Shown here in pieces: positions 57,598 through 64,000 of a stretch of DNA of 64,000 bases (the first letter of the stretch is position 1; each line of letters starts with the position of its first letter). A model generated the notes under the pieces. That model saw only the letters and a list, made by a program, of their open reading frames with translations, was not told the origin of the DNA and did no database searches. The stretch covers positions 310,001 through 374,000 of the forward strand of contig JAEUJW010000053.1 of assembly GCA_016793465.1 (NCBI GenBank). The letters are read 5' to 3'. The stretch comes from Myxococcales bacterium (GTDB lineage Bacteria; Myxococcota; Polyangia; Nannocystales; Nannocystaceae). A program made the position numbers and the translations under genes.

Positions 57598-58050
57598 ATG
57601 GCCCGTCTCGCCGAGATCCTCACCCAGTCCGCGGTCCGCCCCCAGGTCGTGCAGGCGTGCGCCGCCCTGATCGATGCGGAGGTCGCCAGCAAGTCGGGCA
57701 TCGGCGGGCTGGCGGTCAAGGCCGGCTACAAGCTGGTCAAGGCGGTCAAGCCGACGATGGTGCCGGACGTGGTCGACAAGCTGCTGCCGGAGTTCGCCGA
57801 GGCCATGCAGCCGATGTACGAGGAGGCGCTGGCGAACTCCCGCGGGGGCGCGCGGAGCGACGCGTTCGCCGCCCACGTCGGCAAGGACCCGGCGCGCGTG
57901 GCCGCGGCGCTGCTGTCGGTCACCGATCGCCGGGCCGAGCAGGCGAGCGGACCGCTGAAGAAGACCTACGCCCGCCTGCGCGATACGGCGGAGACGCATG
58001 TACAAGCGGCCGTGCCCGGGCTCGTGAAGGCGCTCGCGCCGTTCGTGTAG
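57598..58050 (+). CDS. Small helical protein, resembles DUF6918
   Basis: 150 residues. [44 protein letters not shown] and [24 protein letters not shown] form a conserved-looking all-helical pattern that I associate with DUF6918, a family of unknown function widespread in high-GC bacteria. It is cytosolic, without a signal. The family name is from memory and moderately sure. It precedes the kinase gene by 58 bp on the same strand. Confidence 0.68.
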   Translation: MARLAEILTQSAVRPQVVQACAALIDAEVASKSGIGGLAVKAGYKLVKAVKPTMVPDVVDKLLPEFAEAMQPMYEEALANSRGGARSDAFAAHVGKDPARVAAALLSVTDRRAEQASGPLKKTYARLRDTAETHVQAAVPGLVKALAPFV

Positions 58051-58078
58051 GGGACTTCCACGGGTTCTGAGCCCGGGC

Positions 58079-58084
58079 TATCAT
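58079..58084 (+). promoter_or_regulatory. Possible -10 TATCAT before the kinase gene
   Basis: TATCAT ends 24 nt before ATG 58109, which would give a ~17-nt leader; no Shine-Dalgarno is present. Weak. Confidence 0.25.
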
Positions 58085-58108
58085 CGCCGCTCGCGCTGGC
58101 GCGGGCCG

Positions 58109-60178
58109 ATGTCGGAGACCAAGAAGTGGCCGTGGGACAAGCCGGGCCCGAAGAGCGGGGCGACCGAGCGCGCGCGCAGATCTGCGAGCGACGAGCCGCC
58201 GCTGTTCGCGTATTGCCGCGATCTGGGGGCGGCGCCGACGGTCAGCCCGGGCCTCGACCCCGCGGGGCCGCCGCTGACGACCTCGGGTGACGGGCGCTAC
58301 GGCCTCGGCATGGAGCTCGGGCGCGGCGGGGGCGGGGTGGTGTACCTCGGCACCGACAAGTTCCTGCGCCGCAGCGTGGCCCTGAAGGTGCTGTCGCCCG
58401 ACCTGGTGACCGACCCGACGCGCGTGCAGGCGTTCGTCGAGGAGGCGATCATCACCGGCGGGCTCGAGCACCCCAACATCGTGCCGGCCTACGACCTCGG
58501 GGTCAGCCCGATCCTCGGCATGTACTACACGATGAAGCGGCTGACCGGGCGGCCGCTGTCGGACGTGATCGCGGCGCTGCGCAAGGGCGACGCGGCCACG
58601 GCGCAGGCGTTCGGCATGTACCGCCTGCTCGGCTGCTTCATCGAGCTGTGCCGCGCGGTGGCCTACGCGCACTCGCGCGGGGTGCTGCACTGCGACCTGA
58701 AGCCGGAGAACGTGTTCATCGGCGAGTTCGGCGAGGTCGTGCTGGTCGACTGGGGGCTGGCGCAGGTGCTCGGCCAGGGCGGCAAGAACCAGGCCCGCGC
58801 CCGCATGCACGCGGGCACGCCGGAGTACATGGCGCCCGAGCAGATCACCAAGAGCGGGCTCGACCTCGACGTGCGCAGCGACATCTGGTCGCTCGGGGTG
58901 ATCCTCTACGAGCTGCTGACGCTGACGGTGCCGTTCCAGGGGGCCAACGCGCGCGAGATCCTGATGCGCGTGATGGTCGAGCCGCTCGAGCCCCCGGCCG
59001 TGCGCGCGCCGACGCGGACGTTCCCGCCGGGCGTCGAGGACATCACCCGGCGCGCCCTCAGCAAGAACCGCGAGCACCGCTACGCCTCGGTCGGCGACCT
59101 GCTGCACGAGCTCGAGGGCGAGCTCGAGGGCACGCGCGAGCGCCTGCGCCGCAGCGAGTCGGCGCGCCGCTCGCTCGAGACGGTCGAGATGCTGCTCGAC
59201 CGCCTGCGCGGGCTCGAGTCCGAGGTCGACGCCATGCTCGCGGCCCACCCCTCGCGCGAGGAGCCCGGCGGGGTGATGACGGCGTTCTCCGACGAGCCGC
59301 GCCTGGCCGACCGCCGCCGCGTGCTGCTCGGCGGCTACGGCGAGGCGGCGGCCCACCTGCTGCACGGGCTCGAGGCCGACGGCGAGGCGCAGTCGATCGG
59401 CGACGCGGCCGGCGACCTCTACTGGCGCATCTTCCTGCGCATCTACCCGTCGCACACGCCGACGTCGGGGACCAACAAGGAGGTCGCCAACGACCTATTA
59501 AATCGCCTGAGCGAGAAGGCGTTCACCGCGGTGATCCGCGCCGGGCGCAAGCTGACGCGCTCGCGCGAGTTCGCGTCGCTGCCGACGATGGAGGTGCAGA
59601 AGCCGGCGCCGACCTTCGAGGACCCGTGGCTCAGCGTGGTCTCGACGCTGTGCAGCGACGACTTCGACGAGCTCGACCCGGACCAGGCGCCGTCGGCCCT
59701 GCGCCAGCTGATCACCCGCATCACGTTCCTCCAGCGCATCAGCCTGTTCAACGCGGTGCCGACGTACGCGCTGATGGCGATCGCCGAGGCCTGCCAGGAG
59801 TACAACTTCAACCGCGACCAGCCGATCTTCCGCCAGGGCGACCCGGGCGACTCGATCTGCATGCTGCTCGAGGGCCAGGTCGAGGTCGTGCGCGACGGCT
59901 CGGTGATCAACCGCCTCGGCCCCGGCGACATCTGCGGCGAGGTCGCGGTGCTCAGCCGGGCCCCCCGCACCGCCGGCGTGGTCGCGGCGTCGCCGGTCAA
60001 GACGCTGATGCTCGGCGCGGACCGCTTCAGGAGGATCGTCCGCGAGAACGGCGACATCGGCCTCGCGGTCGTGCAGGTGCTGAGCGAGCGCCTCGTCGTC
60101 GCCACCGAGCGCGAGGCGGCCCTGCGCACGCTGACCAACATCCTCACCAAAAAAGCCGGCCACCAGAGCCACTCCTGA
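58109..60178 (+). CDS. Ser/Thr protein kinase with C-terminal cyclic-nucleotide-binding domain
   Basis: 689 residues, no membrane helix. The kinase domain (~64-330) has a Gly-rich loop GRGGGGVVYLG, VALKVL (Lys ~93), HCDLKPEN (~194), VDWGLAQ (Asp ~214) and MAPEQ. The catalytic loop is HCD rather than HRD and DFG is DWG, so it is a non-RD kinase probably not needing activation-loop phosphorylation. A middle helical region links to a cNMP domain (~560-670): GDICGEVAVLSRAPRTAGVV matches the phosphate-binding cassette with its Arg. cAMP or cGMP may control the kinase. An A/T islet lies at 59496 (LLN). Confidence 0.9.
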   Translation: MSETKKWPWDKPGPKSGATERARRSASDEPPLFAYCRDLGAAPTVSPGLDPAGPPLTTSGDGRYGLGMELGRGGGGVVYLGTDKFLRRSVALKVLSPDLVTDPTRVQAFVEEAIITGGLEHPNIVPAYDLGVSPILGMYYTMKRLTGRPLSDVIAALRKGDAATAQAFGMYRLLGCFIELCRAVAYAHSRGVLHCDLKPENVFIGEFGEVVLVDWGLAQVLGQGGKNQARARMHAGTPEYMAPEQITKSGLDLDVRSDIWSLGVILYELLTLTVPFQGANAREILMRVMVEPLEPPAVRAPTRTFPPGVEDITRRALSKNREHRYASVGDLLHELEGELEGTRERLRRSESARRSLETVEMLLDRLRGLESEVDAMLAAHPSREEPGGVMTAFSDEPRLADRRRVLLGGYGEAAAHLLHGLEADGEAQSIGDAAGDLYWRIFLRIYPSHTPTSGTNKEVANDLLNRLSEKAFTAVIRAGRKLTRSREFASLPTMEVQKPAPTFEDPWLSVVSTLCSDDFDELDPDQAPSALRQLITRITFLQRISLFNAVPTYALMAIAEACQEYNFNRDQPIFRQGDPGDSICMLLEGQVEVVRDGSVINRLGPGDICGEVAVLSRAPRTAGVVAASPVKTLMLGADRFRRIVRENGDIGLAVVQVLSERLVVATEREAALRTLTNILTKKAGHQSHS

Positions 60179-60324
60179 CGCCGACTTCGTGGGTCCGATC
60201 GCGGTCCGATCAGGAAACGGTGTAAAGGGGGTTTGGTTCGTTGAGGTAGTTGAGGGACGGGTGTAGCTTGGGCGCGGTTGGGCGTTTTGTGGGGCTTGCC
60301 CCGAACGCCTGACCCGAGAAAGCC

Positions 60325-61245
60325 ATGCGACGCGCGCTTCTGCTCAGCCTCGGGACGATCGTCGAGTGCGGCCCACCGGGCGCGCCGCAGAGCCGCGAGA
60401 GCACGAACGAGGGCGGCGGAGAGCCGACGAGCGCGGGCCCGGCGAACCCGACGACAGGGAGCGTGGCGCCGGGCAGCACCGGCGGCTCGACGCAGGGGTC
60501 GACGGGTGAGGCCACGGTACAGGCGTCGACAGGCGCGGAGACGACGTACGGGACGTTCATCGTGGCGTTCGATACGCCGGACTTCGAAGAGTGCGACACC
60601 TGGGCCCAGGATTGCCCGGCGGGGCAAAAATGCACGATCTACGCAGAAAATGGCGGCAACTCGTGGAACGCGACCCAATGCGTGCCGGTGATGGAGGACC
60701 CGGTGAAGCCCGGTGAGCCGTGCTTCGTGGTCGAGAACGGGGTCAGCGGGATCGACAACTGCGAGCTCGGCTCGTACTGCTGGGACACGAACGCGGAGAA
60801 TGTCGGCGTATGCGTTGCACATTGCAAGGGCACGCCCGAGGCGCCGTTCTGCGAACCAGGGTACTCATGCGCGGTTTACGGCTGGGCGTATCTACATCTC
60901 TGTCTCAAGGGCTGCGATCCGCTGCTGCAGGATTGCCCGATTGCGGACGATCTGTGCATAGCGAACCCGTCCTCCGATGGCTTTCTTTGCGTGCTCGCCC
61001 CCTCCGGCGGGGGGCATGTGCACGATCCTTGCGAGTTCGCCAATTCGTGCGACAAGGGGCTCGTATGCCTCGACTCGAGCGCGGCGGTCGAGTGCGACCC
61101 GGCCGCGTCGGGCTGCTGCGAGCCGTTCTGTGATTTGTTCGCGCCGAACACGTGCCCCGGACAGGGGCAGGTGTGCACGCCATATTATGACGATCCGGCG
61201 CCGCCGGAGATGGAACACATCGGTTTCTGTAGTGTGCCCGGATAG
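60325..61245 (+). CDS. Cys-rich lipoprotein, array member 1
   Basis: 306 residues. An atypical lipobox follows MRRALLLSLG (TIVEC), then a Ser/Thr/Gly tether, then a ~215-residue Cys-rich domain: CDTWAQDCPAGQKC, WNATQCVPVMEDP, GEPCFVVENGVSGIDNCELG, CDPLLQDCPIADDLC, CDSSAAVECDPAASGCCEPFCD-type segments, CPGQGQVCTP. Similar proteins are often labelled 'ribulose phosphate epimerase' in databases, but no TIM-barrel motif is present and secretion rules that out. Likely a surface binding protein. The next member begins 8 bp downstream. Confidence 0.82.
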   Translation: MRRALLLSLGTIVECGPPGAPQSRESTNEGGGEPTSAGPANPTTGSVAPGSTGGSTQGSTGEATVQASTGAETTYGTFIVAFDTPDFEECDTWAQDCPAGQKCTIYAENGGNSWNATQCVPVMEDPVKPGEPCFVVENGVSGIDNCELGSYCWDTNAENVGVCVAHCKGTPEAPFCEPGYSCAVYGWAYLHLCLKGCDPLLQDCPIADDLCIANPSSDGFLCVLAPSGGGHVHDPCEFANSCDKGLVCLDSSAAVECDPAASGCCEPFCDLFAPNTCPGQGQVCTPYYDDPAPPEMEHIGFCSVPG

Positions 61246-61253
61246 GAGACACC

Positions 61254-62225
61254 ATGAGATTTTCACTGAAGATGACGAATGCGTGGGTGCTGGGGCTGTT
61301 GGCGTGCGGACCGGCGGGGCCGGGCACGCCGCAGGGCGGCTCCGAGGAGTCGAGCGGCGCGGCGCCGGCGGAGTCGACGGGGCAGCCGGGCACGACGCCG
61401 TCGCCGACGAGCGGGGGAGACTCGTCGACCTCGGCGGACACGGGGATCGGGACGGGGATCGTCGGCAGCACGTCGGCGTCGACGGGCGGCAGCGGCTCGA
61501 GCGGCGCCGCCGACGACGGGACGTTCATCATCGAGCCGGACCACCCCGAGGGGCCGACCTGCGACGTGTGGGCGCAGGACTGTGCGCCCGGCGAGAAGTG
61601 CGTGCCGTACGCCAACGACGGCGGGCACTCGTGGAACTCATTAAAATGTGTGCCGGTGATGGAGGACCCGGCCAAGCCGGGGGAGCCGTGCTTCGTGGTG
61701 GACAACGGGGTCAGCGGGATCGACAACTGCGACTTCGGGGCCTACTGCTTCTACGTCGACCCCGACACCAACGAGGGGGAGTGCGTGGCCATGTGCATCG
61801 GCACGCCCGAGTCGCCGACGTGCCCGGACCCCGAAAATACGTACTGCGCGCTCACCTCCGACGGGGTCATTAATTTGTGCATCGATCGCTGCGACCCGCT
61901 CGAGCAGGACTGCTCGGAGGGGGAGGTGTGCATCGATACTATCGGCGGCGAGTTCCTGTGTGTGCTCGACGGGTCGGGGGACGAGGGGCAGCTCCACGAC
62001 GCGTGCGAGTACGCGAACGCGTGCGACCCGGGCTTCATGTGCGTGACGGACGCGGCCGCGGCCGCGGTGGAGTGCGACCCGGCGGCCACCGGCTGCTGCG
62101 AGCCGTTCTGCGACGCGACCAAGCCGAACATGTGCCCGGGCATGGGTCAGGTTTGTACGCCGTATTTCGAGGAGGGGCAGGCGCCGGGGCAGGAGCACAT
62201 CGGGGTGTGCACGCTGCCGCCGTGA
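61254..62225 (+). CDS. Cys-rich lipoprotein, array member 2
   Basis: 323 residues. The signal ends GLLAC, then a Gly/Ser/Thr tether and the same domain as member 1: CDVWAQDCAPGEKC, WNSLKCVPVMEDP, GEPCFVVDNGVSGIDNC, CDPLEQDCSEGEVC, VECDPAATGCCEPFCD, CPGMGQVCTP. GGAG (61244-61248) lies in the end of member 1, 5 nt from the ATG, so it is read from an operon. A/T islets at 61640 (SLKC) and 61869 (INL) interrupt the GC-rich code. Confidence 0.85.
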   Translation: MRFSLKMTNAWVLGLLACGPAGPGTPQGGSEESSGAAPAESTGQPGTTPSPTSGGDSSTSADTGIGTGIVGSTSASTGGSGSSGAADDGTFIIEPDHPEGPTCDVWAQDCAPGEKCVPYANDGGHSWNSLKCVPVMEDPAKPGEPCFVVDNGVSGIDNCDFGAYCFYVDPDTNEGECVAMCIGTPESPTCPDPENTYCALTSDGVINLCIDRCDPLEQDCSEGEVCIDTIGGEFLCVLDGSGDEGQLHDACEYANACDPGFMCVTDAAAAAVECDPAATGCCEPFCDATKPNMCPGMGQVCTPYFEEGQAPGQEHIGVCTLPP

Positions 62226-62233
62226 GGAGGGCC

Positions 62234-63193
62234 ATGCGACCCGCGCGCATCGGTTCGGGGCTGCTCGTCGGCGTGCTCGCGGGCGGGCCGCTCGCCTGTT
62301 ATCCGCTGTATCGCACGCCCGGCGCGGAGGGCATGACGGAGAGCGGCGGCGGGTCCTCGACGGGAACGTCGAGCGGCGCGACGGGCGGGGCGGCGGTGAC
62401 GACCGGGGTCGTCGCGCGCGGGACGACGGGCGAGGCGCCGGGGAGCGAAGGCGGCGGAGCCACGACGCCAGGGTGGACGACGGAGGGAGGCACGGGCGGG
62501 CAGACGTTCATCGTCGAGACGGACATGGGGTACGCCCCCTGGTGCGACAACTTCGCGCAGGATTGCCCGTCGGGATACAAGTGCTCGGCGTACGCCGAGG
62601 GCGGCGGGAACTCGTGGGACGCGCTCAAGTGCGTGCCGGTGATGGAAGGCGCGGTGGGCGTCGGCGAGGCGTGCTTCGTCGAGGGTAACGGGGTCAGCGG
62701 GATCGACAATTGTGAGCTCGGCGCGTACTGCTGGGAGACCGATGCCGAGAAAAAAGGGGTCTGTGTCGGGTTGTGCAGCGGTTCGCCGGAGGCGCCGGTG
62801 TGCCCGCCGAAGTCCATTTGTGCCATTTCGGGCTCGGGGATCCTCAACCTCTGTCTCGGGACTTGCGATCCTCTGACGCTGGATTGTGTGCAGAGCGGCG
62901 ATGTTTGCATTTCGACCGGAGATACGTTTATTTGCGTACTGGATGCGTCTGGCGAGGAGGGGCAGGCGCATGATCCGTGCGAGTATGTCAACTCGTGCGA
63001 CCCGGGGCTCGCCTGTGTCGTCTCGACGGCGGCGGTCGAGTGCGACCCGGCCGTGTCGGGCTGCTGCGAGCCGTTCTGCGACCTGAACGAGCCGAACGAG
63101 TGCCCGGGGCAGGGGCAGGTGTGCACGCCGTGGTTCGAGCAGGGGCAGGCGCCGGAGGGTTATGAGAAAGTGGGGGTCTGTGCGCTGCCGTGA
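62234..63193 (+). CDS. Cys-rich lipoprotein, array member 3
   Basis: 319 residues. The signal ends GGPLAC, with tether and domain as in members 1 and 2 (CDNFAQDCPSGYKC, WDALKCVPVMEG, GEACFVEGNGVSGIDNC, CDPLTLDC, VECDPAVSGCCEPFCD, CPGQGQVCTP). A strong GGAGG lies 4-5 nt before the ATG. Nucleotides ~62810-62960 are visibly more A/T-rich than the rest of the array (for example FICVLD and ICAIS codons), suggesting a mosaic origin. Its last 14 bp overlap the decayed copy. Confidence 0.85.
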   Translation: MRPARIGSGLLVGVLAGGPLACYPLYRTPGAEGMTESGGGSSTGTSSGATGGAAVTTGVVARGTTGEAPGSEGGGATTPGWTTEGGTGGQTFIVETDMGYAPWCDNFAQDCPSGYKCSAYAEGGGNSWDALKCVPVMEGAVGVGEACFVEGNGVSGIDNCELGAYCWETDAEKKGVCVGLCSGSPEAPVCPPKSICAISGSGILNLCLGTCDPLTLDCVQSGDVCISTGDTFICVLDASGEEGQAHDPCEYVNSCDPGLACVVSTAAVECDPAVSGCCEPFCDLNEPNECPGQGQVCTPWFEQGQAPEGYEKVGVCALP

Positions 63194-63523
63194 GCGGTTG
63201 TTGGGTTGGGGGGTCGTGGCGTTCGCGGCCTGTGGGCCGTCGGAGCCGGCGGCGGAGGGCGGGAGCAGCGGGGGAGGCGGGGGGAGTTCGACGGAGACGC
63301 CGACGTCGGGGTCGAGCGGGACGACCGGCGGAGGGACGATGGCGGGGACGGGTACGGCGGTCGAGTGTGACACGCAGGCGAGCGGGTGCTGCGGGGCGCT
63401 GTGCGACCTGACTGTCGAGGATGCGTGTCCGGGGGCGGGGCAGGGGTTTGTGTGCCGTACTATCCGATGTGCCGTGTGCCCGGCGGTTACGAAGGGCTCG
63501 GGTTTTGTTCGGTGATGCCGTGA
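63180..63523 (+). pseudogene. Decayed array copy: internal deletion plus frameshift
   Basis: From GTG 63180 the frame reads MRCRERLLGWGVVAFAAC, a lipoprotein signal, then a Gly/Ser/Thr tether that runs directly into VECDTQASGCCGALCD, skipping the ~190-residue Cys-rich core present in its neighbours. After CPGAGQG the frame goes off (GFVCRTIRC...) and stops at 63515; one base away the expected ending (VCVPYYPM...GGYEGLGFCSVMP) continues to a stop at 63521-63523. The indel falls in a G-rich run at ~63428-63447. It overlaps member 3 by 14 bp. It could be a real remnant or include a base-calling error, but the deletion itself is not explained by one. Confidence 0.75.
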
Positions 63524-63537
63524 GAGGAGCATGTGCC

Positions 63538-64000
63538 ATGACGCGAGGCGGATTGTCTGGGTGCGCGTGGGTGCTGGGGGTGGCGATCGGGTGTGGGCCG
63601 GTCGGGCCGGGGTCGCCGCAGGCGGGCTCGGAGGGCGGGAGCAGCGGGGCGGCGCCGACGGGCGGCGAGGGGAGTACGCGGGGCACGACGGGCGCGATGG
63701 AGGCGACGGGGTCGACGGGTGGGACCGCCTCGACGGGCGGGACCGGCTCGACGGGCGGGGGGACGAGCGCGGGGAGTGGGAGCTCGGGGGGAGGAGGGAC
63801 GGAGGAGCTGACGTTCATCGTGCGGATGGACGGAGGTACTCTCGAGGAGTGCGATAACTGGGCGCAGGACTGCATGGCGGGATATAAATGTATGCCCTAT
63901 GCGGACAACGGCGGGAACGCGTGGAATGCGTTGAAGTGCGTGCCGGTGATGGAGGACCCGGCCGGGGTCGGGGAGGCGTGCTTCGTGGTCGACAGCGCGG
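63538..64000 (+). CDS. Cys-rich lipoprotein, array member 5, cut by the window edge
   Basis: 154 residues visible. MTRGGLSGCAWVLGVAIGC is a lipoprotein signal, then a Thr/Ser/Gly tether and the start of the family domain: CDNWAQDCMAGYKC, WNALKCVPVMEDP, GEACFVVD. The sequence runs off the right end, so the array is longer than seen here. GAGGAG (63523-63528) lies 9 nt before ATG 63538; an earlier ATG at 63531 is too close to it and out of frame. Confidence 0.8.
   Translation, partial: MTRGGLSGCAWVLGVAIGCGPVGPGSPQAGSEGGSSGAAPTGGEGSTRGTTGAMEATGSTGGTASTGGTGSTGGGTSAGSGSSGGGGTEELTFIVRMDGGTLEECDNWAQDCMAGYKCMPYADNGGNAWNALKCVPVMEDPAGVGEACFVVDSA

Noticed and set aside
60325..64000. Ribulose-phosphate epimerase genes
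   Set aside because: The products are secreted, Cys-rich and lack any TIM-barrel or epimerase motif; the common database label appears to be a propagated error.

Overview
The window looks like chromosomal DNA of a very GC-rich delta-proteobacterium, most likely a myxobacterium of the Nannocystineae type. This is inferred from strong G/C bias at third codon positions, many lipoproteins with Thr/Ser/Gly-rich tethers, MopE-like and Cys-rich surface proteins, a Ser/Thr kinase, and multi-domain signalling proteins. About 50 genes are supported. I saw no rRNA, tRNA, CRISPR array, transposase, integrase or phage gene.

Layout. 1-0.9 kb: 3' part of an M43 metalloprotease. 1.1-3.5 kb: a Tat-type cupin-like protein, a polytopic membrane protein and a helical unknown. 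3.6-9.6 kb: a minus-strand operon of two DUF4178 proteins, a small membrane protein, DUF350, a membrane aminopropyltransferase and a Tat-type FAD amine-oxidase-like enzyme. 9.8-11.4 kb: two lipoproteins. 11.5-17.5 kb: two overlapping genes that look like one c-di-GMP device. One is a membrane histidine kinase fused to a receiver and an HD-GYP phosphodiesterase; the other is a PilZ-PilZ / LuxD-like acyltransferase / methyltransferase fusion. 18-25.3 kb: UbiA prenyltransferase, SDR, alpha/beta hydrolase, MepA-like endopeptidase and SulP transporter. 25.3-32.5 kb: a small exported protein, xseA, a glycosyltransferase-like membrane protein, a pentameric ligand-gated ion channel homologue and a MurL-like PP-loop enzyme, with several tandem repeats. 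32.5-41.1 kb: SPFH protein, M61 peptidase, VOC protein, beta-lactamase-fold lipoprotein, glutathione peroxidase and RND exporter. 41.1-49.4 kb: lipoproteins and a HEAT-like/carB/greA/lipoprotein/HEPN-like run. 49.5-60.2 kb: a CRTAC1-like lipoprotein, a copper-storage-like protein, an outer-membrane protein, a UvrD-type helicase, an S9 peptidase, a small helical protein and a Ser/Thr kinase with a cyclic-nucleotide-binding domain. 60.3-64 kb: a tandem array of paralogous Cys-rich lipoproteins, one of them decayed, running off the right edge.

Four window-wide patterns stand out. (1) Genes that begin transcription units often have a TAnACT-like -10 hexamer only about 6-9 bp before the start codon, which implies leaderless mRNAs; operon-internal genes use GGAG-type Shine-Dalgarno sites. 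(2) Short A/T-only islets with TTAA or TTTAAA cores lie inside otherwise extremely GC-rich genes, made of normally avoided codons such as TTA, ATA, AAA and TTT. (3) A small hairpin family, CTGTCC-N4-GGACAG, occurs between genes and expanded in tandem inside a coding region. (4) Gene 3' ends are duplicated just past their own stop codons. All family assignments come from reading motifs by eye; no database search was run.
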